Both the position numbers and the translations under genes were made by a program. DNA of 34,326 bases, taken from contig MEOR01000058.1 in the NCBI GenBank assembly GCA_001769295.1, positions 240 through 34,565 of the forward strand. The letters run 5' to 3'. Below the pieces are notes generated by a model. It ran no database searches. It was not told the DNA's origin and saw only the letters and a program-made list of their open reading frames with translations. Position 1 is the stretch's first letter, and every line of letters starts with the position of its first letter. This DNA comes from Bacteroidetes bacterium GWF2_49_14. GTDB lineage: Bacteria > Bacteroidota > Bacteroidia > Bacteroidales > UBA12481. Shown here in pieces: positions 1 through 7,852 of the stretch.

Positions 1-23
1 TGAGCGAAAAGTTAATGTGATTT

Positions 24-1115
24 CTATTTTGGCAGACTTGCCAGATATTCGATTATGGAATCAATCGGTTCTTTGTAATCCTTGTTTTTAGTCTTTCTCA
101 AAGACTTTCTTGTCTTCATTTCTGTCTTTCTATTCGCAACTACTTGATTCTCTGGATAATTCTGTCTAAATGGTTTGTGGCTCTGTGGAAGGTTTTCCAG
201 TAGATTTCCCCTTTGGTCGACGAAAATCATTCTTAACCTATTGAAGAATAGCGTATTGTTATTGTTATAATCTTGTCTGATGAGGCCACTACCGCTCAAT
301 TTGTAGAACAGATAGAAAAGACTTTGCTTGTTGACCAGATCATTATGCAGATCTATCCAATTTATATAGAGTAAAGCATTCAGCTCACTTCCATCGAATG
401 CCCGCTTTAGATTTGGCCAATTAACATCACTCCGAATGAACCCATGGGTTATTAAGGACTCTCCAAGTAAAAGGACGAACCGATGTATATCTTGGTCATT
501 ACAGGAAAACGATTTGATCAGTTCCTTGCTTATCGTGGATACCTTACCGCTAAGCTGTAATTGAAAATCTTGACTCTGAGTAACATTGTGAATCGCTGAA
601 ATATAAAGTGTTTTAGATCCAAGGATGTTAAAAAATGGATTGCTTTCAATGTATTCTCCGGCCACTTTAAAAACAGGATGTTTCGCATTCACCTTATACT
701 TGAAACGACTTTTTATATAAAAGGATATTGCTGCAATTGCGAATTCCGTAACGCCCTTCATGTATCCAATCTGCCTGTTACGGCATAAATCTAATCTGTA
801 TCGCACTCTATCTAAGAGAAGTTCCAAATTACTTTTGGTTCCGACGAAGTCCTTGTCCAACCATACGATAGCTTGATTTAGTTTGACTTGTAGAAAAATG
901 ATCGCTTCATCCCGTAAGGAGGATTCTACTCTAGTTGTTCCCAGAAGTTGGTCTTGTTTATGCGAATAAGTATATTGACCTGTGGTTAGGTCTAAATCAT
1001 GAATGATCCGATCCGGGTATATGTCACAACTAATACACTCAACAGGTAAAAGGGCGATGTTCTCCGGAGTGGTCCATTCAAGGAAGTCTTCAAGTAAATT
1101 TTGGGCATCATCCAT
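24..1115 (-). CDS. Hypothetical protein beside a tRNA gene
   Basis: I do not recognise the family of this 363-residue protein. It has no signal peptide or obvious membrane segment. The centre (about residues 65-150) is predicted-helical with many Leu, Arg and Lys, and the last 40 residues are strongly basic (KTEMKTRKSLRKTKNKD), which could suit nucleic-acid binding; that is inference. The ATG at 1113-1115 follows AAAAGG on the minus strand and a -7 box TATGTTTG at 1153-1160. Its DNA is visibly richer in A+T than the genes to its right, and it sits next to the 3' end of a tRNA gene, a usual integration site for islands. It may therefore be a cargo gene at an island edge. I am sure it is an ORF of gene length, moderately sure it is expressed, and unsure of any function. 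Confidence 0.7.
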   Translation of the reverse strand: MDDAQNLLEDFLEWTTPENIALLPVECISCDIYPDRIIHDLDLTTGQYTYSHKQDQLLGTTRVESSLRDEAIIFLQVKLNQAIVWLDKDFVGTKSNLELLLDRVRYRLDLCRNRQIGYMKGVTEFAIAAISFYIKSRFKYKVNAKHPVFKVAGEYIESNPFFNILGSKTLYISAIHNVTQSQDFQLQLSGKVSTISKELIKSFSCNDQDIHRFVLLLGESLITHGFIRSDVNWPNLKRAFDGSELNALLYINWIDLHNDLVNKQSLFYLFYKLSGSGLIRQDYNNNNTLFFNRLRMIFVDQRGNLLENLPQSHKPFRQNYPENQVVANRKTEMKTRKSLRKTKNKDYKEPIDSIIEYLASLPK

Positions 1116-1128
1116 AGTTCCGTATGCC

Positions 1129-1150
1129 TTTTGTTACTATTTTGTTACTA
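1129..1150. repeat. Perfect tandem duplication of an 11-bp unit
   Basis: The unit TTTTGTTACTA occurs twice back to back (1129-1139 and 1140-1150). It lies between the -7 box and the start codon of the minus-strand orphan gene, so it would be in the 5' leader of that mRNA. Paired short direct repeats close to a tRNA 3' end are also what recombinase arm sites look like, but no integrase is present in the window, so that reading is only a possibility. Confidence 0.6.
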
Positions 1151-1152
1151 CT

Positions 1153-1160
1153 CAAACATA
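1153..1160 (-). promoter_or_regulatory. Candidate -7 promoter box for the orphan gene
   Basis: On the minus strand this reads TATGTTTG, an exact match to the Bacteroidota -7 consensus TAnnTTTG. It would give a leader of about 30 nt before the ATG at 1115. No clear TTTG -33 element stands at the usual distance. Confidence 0.45.
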
Positions 1161-1161
1161 A

Positions 1162-1192
1162 ACACCCTGCAAATCACATGTTTACAGGGTGT
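1162..1192 (-). terminator. Probable terminator hairpin after the tRNA gene
   Basis: ACACCCTG (1162-1169) pairs with CAGGGTGT (1185-1192), and inner AAA/TTT pairs extend the stem past one mismatch. On the minus strand it starts 6 bases after the tRNA 3' end and is followed by a T-rich TTTATGTTTG, so it fits a transcription terminator of the tRNA. The following T-tract is weak. Confidence 0.55.
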
Positions 1193-1198
1193 ATCGTG

Positions 1199-1272
1199 TA
1201 GCGAGGCCGAGAATTGAACTCGGGACCTCATGATTATGAATCATGCGCTCTAACCAACTGAGCTACCTCGCC
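1199..1272 (-). tRNA. tRNA with CAU anticodon (Met-type)
   Basis: The minus strand folds as a full cloverleaf. The acceptor arm is GGCGAGG/CCTCGCT (G-U at the terminal pair), the D arm is GCTC/GAGC with loop AGTTGGTTA, the anticodon stem is CATGA/TCATG with loop TTCATAA, and the T arm is CCGAG/CTCGG with loop TTCAATT. The discriminator base is A. The CAU anticodon means elongator Met, or Ile2 if the C34 is converted to lysidine; the D-arm and loop sequences look most like elongator tRNA-Met. The terminal CCA is not encoded (ACA follows), so it must be added by an enzyme such as the one encoded at 25388-26851. Confidence 0.95.
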
Positions 1273-1339
1273 GATTTTTGTGGACGCAAAATTAGAAAAA
1301 AATCTTATATTGCGAAATAACATCAAGCGGAGTTGCAAT

Positions 1340-1723
1340 ATGTCGGGAAAAAAGAAATTAGATATGGAGTACGTGATCAACGCTTCACCCAAAGTGATCT
1401 ATGCCCGTATCAGCACCCCCGGAGGATTGTCGGAATGGTTTGCCGATGATGTCAACCTCGAGGGAAGCATATTTACTTTCATGTGGGAAAAAACCGCTCA
1501 AAAAGCCGAACTCATATCCACCAAGGAAAACCGGTCTGCACGGTTTCACTGGCTCGATGAAACGGACCACAAAACCTATTTCGAGTTTAAAATAAATCAG
1601 GATGATCTCACCAGCGATGTTTCACTCACCATCACTGACTTCGCCGATGATGACGAGATCGAGGATGTTAAAGGACTTTGGGATAAGCAGATCAATAATT
1701 TAAAAGCCCAGCTGGGATCATAA
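1340..1723 (+). CDS. START-like (SRPBCC superfamily) domain protein
   Basis: This is a 127-residue protein of the AHSA1/START-like group that is conserved in Bacteroidota. The family has a helix-grip fold with a hydrophobic cavity; the ligand is not known. Visible markers are the opening MEYVINASPKVIYARIS, then TPGGLSEWFADDV (about residues 25-37), an FTFMWE strand, RFHWLD, and the C-terminal helix GLWDKQINNLKAQL. An upstream in-frame ATG at 1280 would add 20 residues that do not fit the family, so I chose the ATG at 1340, which follows a GGAG 8 bases upstream. The gene starts about 70 bases from the tRNA 5' end on the other strand and lies just ahead of the LptF/LptG-type gene, which has its own promoter box. 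Confidence 0.88.
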   Translation: MSGKKKLDMEYVINASPKVIYARISTPGGLSEWFADDVNLEGSIFTFMWEKTAQKAELISTKENRSARFHWLDETDHKTYFEFKINQDDLTSDVSLTITDFADDDEIEDVKGLWDKQINNLKAQLGS

Positions 1724-1738
1724 AACCCCACCCTTGCA

Positions 1739-1746
1739 TACCTTTG
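1739..1746 (+). promoter_or_regulatory. Candidate -7 promoter box for the permease operon
   Basis: TACCTTTG matches TAnnTTTG exactly and lies 37 bases before the permease ATG, giving a leader of about 30 nt. It follows the stop codon of the START-like gene by 15 bases. The -33 element is not clear. Confidence 0.5.
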
Positions 1747-1783
1747 GGCCGGAACTAACGTTTCTGTTTGTGAGAATTCCATC

Positions 1784-3274
1784 ATGAAAAGGCTGCACCG
1801 ATATCTCATCCGGTCCTATATCGGACCCCTCATTCTTACTTTCTGCCTTGCCATGATCGTGCTGATCCTTCAGTTTGTCTGGAAATGGATCGATGAGCTG
1901 GTTGGCAAGGGGCTCTCCTTTTCGGTGATCATAGAGCTTCTCACCTACGTGTCGGCAAAGCTCCTTCCACTCGCGCTCATCCTGGCCGTTCTCCTGGCTT
2001 CCATCATGACCTTCGGCAATCTGGGCGAACACTCGGAACTCAGCGCCCTGAAAGCCTCCGGAATCTCCCTCACGCGGATCATGAGGCCGCTTTTCGTACT
2101 GGCTTTGTTGCTCACAGGGGGTGCCTTCTACGTATCCAACGTAACCATTCCGGATACCAATAAAAAATTCTATTCCCTGCTACAGGATATCCGCCAGCAG
2201 CGACCGGAGTTCTATATCAAGGAAAAACAGTTTTATAACGGTATCGAAGGGATCAGCCTTAAAATTGGCAAAAGGTCAAAGAACAGCACCATGCTTTACG
2301 ACCTGATGATCTACGACCACAGGGCGCGGGCAGGTAATGTGGCTGTAACCGTTGCAGATTCCGGACAAATGTTCATCACGGAGGATGAGAAAAACCTGAT
2401 TCTCACGCTCTATCAGGGCAACTCTTACTCCGAATACCTGGATACCAACCAGCGGCTGGATAAAAACCGCAAGTTTCAGCGCGACCGGTTTGAATCCCAG
2501 CAGCTCCTTTTCCGGCTCCCGGGCGATTCGCTTAAACGGACCGAAGAGGAGATGTACAAGGACCACTACATGATGAAGGACATGAAGGGCCTGTCAGATT
2601 ATTCCCAAAAACTCAGGAAGGGTATTAAGGATAAGCGGGCCAAGGTAGCACATAACCTCCTGGCGGTTCAGTATTTCAAGCTCGAAGATAAAAGTGAGGC
2701 ACCCGCAGCTCTTACGGATGCGCAAAAAGAATTGCAGAAAACAAGGATCGATGTTGCCGATTATTACTCCAAACTGCCGGAAGATAAAAAAACGGAAGTT
2801 GCAACCTATGCCACCACTCTTGCCAAAGGAGCACAAACGATTATCAAAAACAGTAAGGAAAATATCGAGAGTGAGAAAAGATGGATCTACAGGCACCAGA
2901 TAGAATGGCACCGGAAGCTTACTCTCTCCCTTGCCTGCCTGATTTTTTTCCTGATCGGCGCCCCGCTTGGGTCGATTATCCGAAAGGGCGGCCTTGGCAC
3001 ACCCGTAGTGGTCTCCACGATTTTTTTCATTTTTTACCATATCCTTTCCCTCGCCGGCGAGAAATACGCCCGGGCCGGAATCCTCCCGGTCTGGCTGGGA
3101 ATGTGGGGTTCCTCAATATTGCTTCTCCCGCTGGGTATCTTCCTGACAATCAAATCAACCCGCGACTCCGCACTGATGGTTGGCGAGTCCTATTCGCTCA
3201 TCATCCGTAAAATCCTTAGATTTGGCCGACGTTTCGGACCTGCCAGGAATGAGAATCCTTCAGCTAACCAATAA
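1784..3274 (+). CDS. LptF/LptG-family permease (YjgP/YjgQ)
   Basis: An inner-membrane protein of 496 residues in the LptF/LptG family, whose members, with LptB, extract lipopolysaccharide from the inner membrane and push it along the Lpt bridge. The layout is the family's: N-terminal membrane segments (about residues 12-36, 50-80 and 98-122), a long periplasmic domain (about 125-370, jellyroll-like in the family), then three C-terminal segments starting near LTLSLACLIFFLIGAPLGSIIR. The opening residues, with FVWKWIDELVGKGLS, are typical of Bacteroidota homologues. A Lys-rich charged stretch (about 260-365) enlarges the periplasmic part. The end overlaps the next gene by 26 bases, and two glycosyltransferases follow, which suits an envelope-glycan operon. 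Whether this is the LptF or the LptG partner cannot be told from sequence alone. Confidence 0.93.
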   Translation: MKRLHRYLIRSYIGPLILTFCLAMIVLILQFVWKWIDELVGKGLSFSVIIELLTYVSAKLLPLALILAVLLASIMTFGNLGEHSELSALKASGISLTRIMRPLFVLALLLTGGAFYVSNVTIPDTNKKFYSLLQDIRQQRPEFYIKEKQFYNGIEGISLKIGKRSKNSTMLYDLMIYDHRARAGNVAVTVADSGQMFITEDEKNLILTLYQGNSYSEYLDTNQRLDKNRKFQRDRFESQQLLFRLPGDSLKRTEEEMYKDHYMMKDMKGLSDYSQKLRKGIKDKRAKVAHNLLAVQYFKLEDKSEAPAALTDAQKELQKTRIDVADYYSKLPEDKKTEVATYATTLAKGAQTIIKNSKENIESEKRWIYRHQIEWHRKLTLSLACLIFFLIGAPLGSIIRKGGLGTPVVVSTIFFIFYHILSLAGEKYARAGILPVWLGMWGSSILLLPLGIFLTIKSTRDSALMVGESYSLIIRKILRFGRRFGPARNENPSANQ

Positions 3275-4481
3275 AGTTCCCTACCCTCCCCGCGACGGAG
3301 GTGCCATTGCCAGCCTTTCGCTTGCAACCGGTCTGGCCAGGGCCGGGCATGAGGTGGTGGTGCTGGCGATGAATACCACCAAACACAAGGCGTCCGTAGA
3401 GACGCATAATCATGCGTCTCGAAATTATGAGACGCATGATTATGCGTCTCTACACCCGTCTCTAAAGTTGATTTCAGTGCCGGTGGATACCAGAATACGG
3501 TGGTTTCCGGCGTTGATGAATCTGCTTTTTTCGCGCCTGCCTTACAACGCCGTCAGGTTCCGCTCCAGGGAATATGCAGCCGCGCTCAGGAGATTGCTGG
3601 AAAAGGAGAAATTCGACTTCGTCCTGCTCGAAAACCTCTATACCTTCCTGTATCTCGATATTCTGGAAAGTTTCCAGGGCACCCGTATCATTATGCGGTC
3701 GCACAATATCGAGCATGAAATCTGGCTGAGGACCGCAAAGGCTACCCCGGGCCTGAAAGGAATGTACCTGAAAATCCTGGGGTCAAGGATCCGGAGGTTC
3801 GAATTAAAACAGATCAACCGCTATTCGGCGGTTGTACCGATTTCCGAACACGACGGAGCGCAGCTCACCGCGTTTGGAAACCACAAGCCCATGTTTATTT
3901 TACCTACAGGTATCGAACTGTCGTCCAAAGAATTAAAACCCCAGCCAGGGATCGGATCCTTGGTTGGGCATCTTGGAGCTCTCGACTGGCTGCCAAATCA
4001 GAACGGAATCCGGTGGTTCCTCCAGGAGGTTTGGCCGATCGTAAAGAAAAGTATCCCCAAAGCTGAGTTTCACCTGGCCGGTCGCAATTCTCCAAAAGAT
4101 TTTGCCGCAGAAATGCAAGCGATGGGTGCCTTTTTTCATGGAGAGATCGAGGATGCACAAAGTTTTACCGCCGGGTTGTCGGTCATGGTTATCCCGCTCT
4201 TCTCCGGCAGCGGTATGCGTATCAAGATGCTCGACTACCTTTCTGAGGGAAAGGCAGTGGTTTCAACCACCATCGGAGCCGAAGGCGTTTGCCTGACACC
4301 CGGCACAGAAAGCCTGGTTGCCGACCGTCCGGTTGATTTCGCAGCTGCCGTGATCACGCTCCTGCGCTCACCCGGACTCAGAAAGGAGATGGGCGAAAAA
4401 GCCATTGAGCTGGTACGGAATAACTATTCCAATGACTTATTGATCAAGAGGTTTGTTGATTTTTTAACCCGATTACCATGA
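3249..4481 (+). CDS. Glycosyltransferase family 4 with an in-frame palindromic insert
   Basis: A 410-residue GT-B fold glycosyltransferase of the GT4 type. The N-domain opens with MRILQLTNKVPYPPRDGG, the acceptor-side glycine loop. The C-domain has HLGALDWLPNQNGI (about 241-254), the strand FHLAGRN, and the donor-binding stretch VIPLFSGSGMRIKMLDYLSEGKAVVSTTIGAEG (split here as about 314-331 and 332-346). The donor and acceptor are unknown. I chose the ATG at 3249, where the family motif begins, although the frame is open further upstream; it overlaps the permease gene by 26 bases. Codons 50-69 are made from an inverted repeat of two palindromic units (3396-3453) and give a His/Thr/Ser-rich segment (VETHNHASRNYETHDYASL). 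This lies in the N-domain linker after the second strand, away from the donor site, so the enzyme may tolerate it. The stop overlaps the next start (ATGA). Confidence 0.93.
   Translation: MRILQLTNKVPYPPRDGGAIASLSLATGLARAGHEVVVLAMNTTKHKASVETHNHASRNYETHDYASLHPSLKLISVPVDTRIRWFPALMNLLFSRLPYNAVRFRSREYAAALRRLLEKEKFDFVLLENLYTFLYLDILESFQGTRIIMRSHNIEHEIWLRTAKATPGLKGMYLKILGSRIRRFELKQINRYSAVVPISEHDGAQLTAFGNHKPMFILPTGIELSSKELKPQPGIGSLVGHLGALDWLPNQNGIRWFLQEVWPIVKKSIPKAEFHLAGRNSPKDFAAEMQAMGAFFHGEIEDAQSFTAGLSVMVIPLFSGSGMRIKMLDYLSEGKAVVSTTIGAEGVCLTPGTESLVADRPVDFAAAVITLLRSPGLRKEMGEKAIELVRNNYSNDLLIKRFVDFLTRLP
3396..3453. repeat. 25-bp perfect inverted repeat of two palindromic units inside a gene
   Basis: The arm at 3396-3420 is exactly the reverse complement of 3429-3453, with an 8-base spacer GAAATTAT. 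Each arm holds GAGACGCAT and ATGCGTCTC around a 4-base centre (AATC in the left arm, GATT in the right), so each arm also folds on itself. The same unit with centre TATA lies at 10056-10083. The reading frame of the glycosyltransferase runs through all 58 bases. This is a dispersed palindromic repeat; the sequence shows no transposase or clear target duplication. Confidence 0.92.
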
Positions 4482-5647
4482 TCGCAATCCTCCTTTTCTG
4501 GCTTTGTGTTGCAGCTGTTTTCCACAGTTATATACTTTTCCCGCTTTTATTGAAACTGTTTGCCCACCTGAAGTCAGGGCAATCCGTCATTCATCCGGCC
4601 CCTGACGCGCCTCCTCAGGTCTCCATTCTGATGTCGGCATTCAACGAGGAGGAGGTTATTTCCGAAAAGGTACGGTCGGCCTTCAGCAGCAGGTATCCGG
4701 CGGAAAAATTCGAGATACTCGTGGGATCCGACGGCTCGTCCGACCGTACTCCTGAAATCCTCATGGAGCTTGAAAAAGAGTTTCCCGCCCTTAAATCCTT
4801 TGTTTTCAGCGAACGCCGGGGCAAACCAAATGTGATCAGCCTTCTGGCCGGAAAAGCTTCCGGCGAGATCCTCGTTTTCACGGATGCCAATGTGCTGTTT
4901 GATGAAGATACACTGTCACAAATGATGGCCCCGTTTGCAGATCCGCTCATGGGACTTGTGGATACCCGGATGATTAATCTGGGCATGAAGAAAGAGGGGA
5001 TCTCTTTCCAGGAGAAGGCCTATATATCACGGGAGGTAGGAATCAAGGACCTTGAAAGCCGCCTGTGGGGCACGATGATGGGCCCCTTCGGCGGTTGCTT
5101 TGCCATCCGTGCAAAACTGTTTGAACCGATTCCCAGAAATTTCCTGGTGGATGATTTCTTTCTGAACATGAAAGTGCTTGAATCGGGCTACAAAGCGGTA
5201 AATAATCCCGCGGCCTGCGTTTATGAGGATGTCTCAAACGATGCAGCTATTGAATTCAGGCGCAAGATCCGCATCGCTACCGGTAACTTTCAGAATCTGG
5301 CGCGGTTCCGGAAACTGCTTTTTTCGCGGCGGCCCGGCCTTTCATTCTGTTTCTGGAGTCACAAGGTATTGCGCTGGATCGGCCCTCTTTTTATCCTGGG
5401 TGCACTCTTTAGCCTGATATTCATTGCCTTTACCCATCCATTCTATCGTATACTACTGATAATCAATGTAGTAGTTTTACTGATCCCGGGTCTCGATTTT
5501 GCGCTGAAAAAGCTAAATTTGCATTTTCCTTTTTTCCGGTTCATTTCCCATTTTTTGGCCATGAACCTGGCATTGGCGAAAGGACTGTTACGATATCTGA
5601 AAGGGGTAAAAACGAATGTCTGGCAACCAACCAAGCGACATCAGTAA
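4478..5647 (+). CDS. Membrane glycosyltransferase family 2
   Basis: A 389-residue GT-A fold glycosyltransferase anchored in the inner membrane. There is one N-terminal membrane segment (about 2-22) and three near the C-terminus (about 299-319, 322-340 and 352-370). The cytoplasmic catalytic part has [12 protein letters not shown] (48-59), SDGSSDRT (84-91), the metal/nucleotide motif TDAN (135-138) in place of a plain DxD, an acidic VDDFFLNMK (224-232, the expected catalytic-base region) and RRKIR (261-265), where processive GT2 enzymes carry QxxRW. It is therefore similar to the BcsA/Ndv-like group but with a degenerate QxxRW. The substrate is unknown. The start codon overlaps the GT4 stop by four bases and its end overlaps ribBA by 32 bases, so translation is probably coupled. 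With the permease gene it points to envelope polysaccharide assembly. Confidence 0.92.
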   Translation: MIAILLFWLCVAAVFHSYILFPLLLKLFAHLKSGQSVIHPAPDAPPQVSILMSAFNEEEVISEKVRSAFSSRYPAEKFEILVGSDGSSDRTPEILMELEKEFPALKSFVFSERRGKPNVISLLAGKASGEILVFTDANVLFDEDTLSQMMAPFADPLMGLVDTRMINLGMKKEGISFQEKAYISREVGIKDLESRLWGTMMGPFGGCFAIRAKLFEPIPRNFLVDDFFLNMKVLESGYKAVNNPAACVYEDVSNDAAIEFRRKIRIATGNFQNLARFRKLLFSRRPGLSFCFWSHKVLRWIGPLFILGALFSLIFIAFTHPFYRILLIINVVVLLIPGLDFALKKLNLHFPFFRFISHFLAMNLALAKGLLRYLKGVKTNVWQPTKRHQ

Positions 5648-6875
5648 AAGACTCGACACCATTGAAGAGGCCATCGAGGCGATCCGAAACGGTGAGATCA
5701 TCATTGTTGTGGATGATGAAGACCGTGAGAACGAGGGTGATTTCATTGCAGCGGCCCAGCTGGCAACGGCCAAAACGATCAACTTCATGGCCCGCTTCGG
5801 CCGGGGGCTGATCTGCGCCCCGCTGCCTGAGGAGCGTTGCGAGGAGCTCGACCTTCCCTTGATGGTAGGCAAGAACACCTCTTTCCATGAAACCGCCTTT
5901 ACCGTTTCTATCGACCTGCTCGGTCAGGGCTGCACCTCCGGGATCTCCGCACAGGACCGCTCCAAAACCGTTCAGGCATTGGTCGATCCCCGATCGAGGC
6001 CTGAGGATTTCGGCCGGCCGGGGCATATCTTTCCCCTGATAAGCAAGAGCAAAGGTGTACTCCGAAGGGCCGGACATACTGAAGCCGCAGTAGACCTCAC
6101 CCGCCTTGCAGGGCTTCGGCCAGGCGGGGTGCTTGTTGAGATCATGAACGAAGACGGCAGCATGGCCCGTCTGCCCGAGCTGCTGGAGATCGCGTCTGAG
6201 TTCAGGCTCCGGATCATAACCATCAAGGACCTTATAGCTTACCGACTGAGACAGGAGAGCCTGATCGATCGGGGGGTTCGGGTTAACCTTCCAACAGCCT
6301 TCGGAAACTTTGATCTGATCCCTTATGTCCAGAAGTCGAACGGACTCGAACACATTGCCCTGGTCAAAGGAAGCATCGAACCCGATGAGCCGGTCCTGGT
6401 GAGGGTTCACTCCTCCTGCATAACCGGCGATATTTTCGGATCCTACCGTTGCGATTGCGGCTCCCAGCTTCACGCCGCCATGCAGATGATTGAAAAAGAG
6501 GGCCGGGGAGCCCTGATCTATATGAACCAGGAGGGGCGCGGCATCGGATTCTTCAATAAAATGAAGGCTTATCAGCTGCAGGAGCAAGGCCAGGATACCG
6601 TTGAAGCCAACCTCAACCTCGGTTTTGAGGATGACGAAAGGGATTATGGCGTTGGCGCCCAGATACTAAGGGACCTCGGTATAAAGAAAATCAGGCTGAT
6701 CACCAATAATCCGCGCAAGCGCGCAGGGCTTGAGGGATATGGTATCAATATCGTTGAAAACGTGGCTCTGGAAATCGAGCCGAACACCCATAATGCCTTT
6801 TATTTGCAGACCAAGCGTGATAAAATGGGACATTTTCTGCATCTTCATCCCGACTTGGACACTCACCATCACTAA
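5616..6875 (+). CDS. ribBA: Bifunctional DHBP synthase / GTP cyclohydrolase II (RibBA)
   Basis: This 419-residue enzyme feeds both branches of riboflavin synthesis in the cytoplasm. The N-domain converts ribulose 5-phosphate to 3,4-dihydroxy-2-butanone 4-phosphate, and the C-domain opens GTP to the diaminopyrimidine intermediate. The N-domain (about 12-210) carries [12 protein letters not shown] (32-43), the [10 protein letters not shown] and GHTEAAVD motifs and VEIMNEDG, all key parts of the DHBP synthase site. The C-domain (about 220-410) carries [20 protein letters not shown] with the three zinc cysteines C268, C279 and C281, and [10 protein letters not shown]. Both sites look complete. 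The length is normal for fused RibBA. The start overlaps the GT2 gene by 32 bases, so this housekeeping gene appears to ride on the envelope operon. No FMN riboswitch is seen, and no other rib gene is nearby. Confidence 0.97.
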   Translation: MSGNQPSDISKRLDTIEEAIEAIRNGEIIIVVDDEDRENEGDFIAAAQLATAKTINFMARFGRGLICAPLPEERCEELDLPLMVGKNTSFHETAFTVSIDLLGQGCTSGISAQDRSKTVQALVDPRSRPEDFGRPGHIFPLISKSKGVLRRAGHTEAAVDLTRLAGLRPGGVLVEIMNEDGSMARLPELLEIASEFRLRIITIKDLIAYRLRQESLIDRGVRVNLPTAFGNFDLIPYVQKSNGLEHIALVKGSIEPDEPVLVRVHSSCITGDIFGSYRCDCGSQLHAAMQMIEKEGRGALIYMNQEGRGIGFFNKMKAYQLQEQGQDTVEANLNLGFEDDERDYGVGAQILRDLGIKKIRLITNNPRKRAGLEGYGINIVENVALEIEPNTHNAFYLQTKRDKMGHFLHLHPDLDTHHH

Positions 6876-6883
6876 GTTACACC

Positions 6884-7852
6884 ATGAGCGAGAAAACCAC
6901 GCGAATCGTATTTATGGGAACACCGGAGTTTGCGGTGCCCTCCCTGGATGCACTGATCCGTGCGGGTTATCCCATTGCCGGTGTCATAACGGCACCTGAC
7001 AAGCCCGCCGGAAGGGGTTTACAAATGACCCTCCCGCCGGTTAAACGTTTTGCAGAAGACCGGGGAATCCCGGTACATCAGCCCGACAGCCTGAAAGAGG
7101 AGTATTTTATTGAGGATCTGCAGGACCTTAAAGGCGACCTCTTTGTGGTTGTTGCTTTCCGGATGCTGCCTGAGGTGGTCTGGACCATGCCGAAGCTGGG
7201 CACCATCAACCTGCATGCCTCCCTGCTGCCTGATTACCGTGGGGCCGCCCCAATCAACCGTGTGCTCATTAACGGAGAAGAGGAAACCGGGGTAACGACC
7301 TTTTTTATCGAGAAAGATATCGATACGGGAAATATTCTAAAACGGCAGTCTATAAGTCTTACACCCAATACCTTAGCCGGCGAACTCCATGACCAGCTCA
7401 TGGTGCTGGGTGCCGATCTGCTGGTTGAAACCGTGAATGAGGTGGTTAACGGCACCATCAGAGCCATTCCGCAGAGCGAACTGATCAAGCCCGGCCAGGA
7501 AATAAAAATGGCGCCCAAGATCAGTCGTGAGGACGGGCACATTAACTGGAACGATGCGGCCGGAAAGATTCATGACCAGATACGGGGCCTGTCACCCACT
7601 CCAGGGGCCTGGACACAATTTCTCACCGATACCGGATACAGCTTCGGGATGAAGATCCTGGAAACCGAGATCGATCCGAACGCACAATGGGGTTATCCCG
7701 GTGAGGTTGTTTTCGAGAAACCCAACAAACTCTGGATTCAAACGGGCAGCGGCTCACTGAGGGTTAAAAAACTTCAGCAGGCTGGGAAAAAAGGCATGGT
7801 GATTGCAGAGTTCCTTCGAGGTTTCCGCGAGCAGATCATCAGCGCCGGTTAG
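6884..7852 (+). CDS. fmt: Methionyl-tRNA formyltransferase
   Basis: This enzyme transfers a formyl group from 10-formyl-tetrahydrofolate to initiator Met-tRNA before translation starts. The 322-residue protein has the N-terminal Rossmann-like opening RIVFMGTPEFAVPSLDAL (7-24), the folate/catalytic stretch GTINLHASLLPDYRGAAPIN with N109 and H111, and D147 in DIDTGNI, which are the family's catalytic Asn-His-Asp set. The C-terminal OB-like tRNA-binding domain spans about 210-318. The ATG is 8 bases past the ribBA stop, so the two are likely co-transcribed. No def (deformylase) gene is beside it. Its last 14 bases overlap the tail of the convergent GH73 gene, leaving no room for a separate terminator. 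Confidence 0.97.
   Translation: MSEKTTRIVFMGTPEFAVPSLDALIRAGYPIAGVITAPDKPAGRGLQMTLPPVKRFAEDRGIPVHQPDSLKEEYFIEDLQDLKGDLFVVVAFRMLPEVVWTMPKLGTINLHASLLPDYRGAAPINRVLINGEEETGVTTFFIEKDIDTGNILKRQSISLTPNTLAGELHDQLMVLGADLLVETVNEVVNGTIRAIPQSELIKPGQEIKMAPKISREDGHINWNDAAGKIHDQIRGLSPTPGAWTQFLTDTGYSFGMKILETEIDPNAQWGYPGEVVFEKPNKLWIQTGSGSLRVKKLQQAGKKGMVIAEFLRGFREQIISAG

Noticed and set aside
3396-3453. Reading the inverted repeat as a transcription terminator or an insertion-sequence end
   Set aside because: It lies in an open reading frame in the middle of a gene, has no T-run, no transposase and no clear target-site duplication.
5616-5640. FMN riboswitch controlling ribBA
   Set aside because: The ribBA start lies inside the preceding glycosyltransferase gene, and none of the RFN-element words is present upstream.
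5541-6587. Minus-strand open frame of 348 codons opposite ribBA
   Set aside because: RibBA has all catalytic motifs on the + strand; the antisense frame is a by-product of codon bias.
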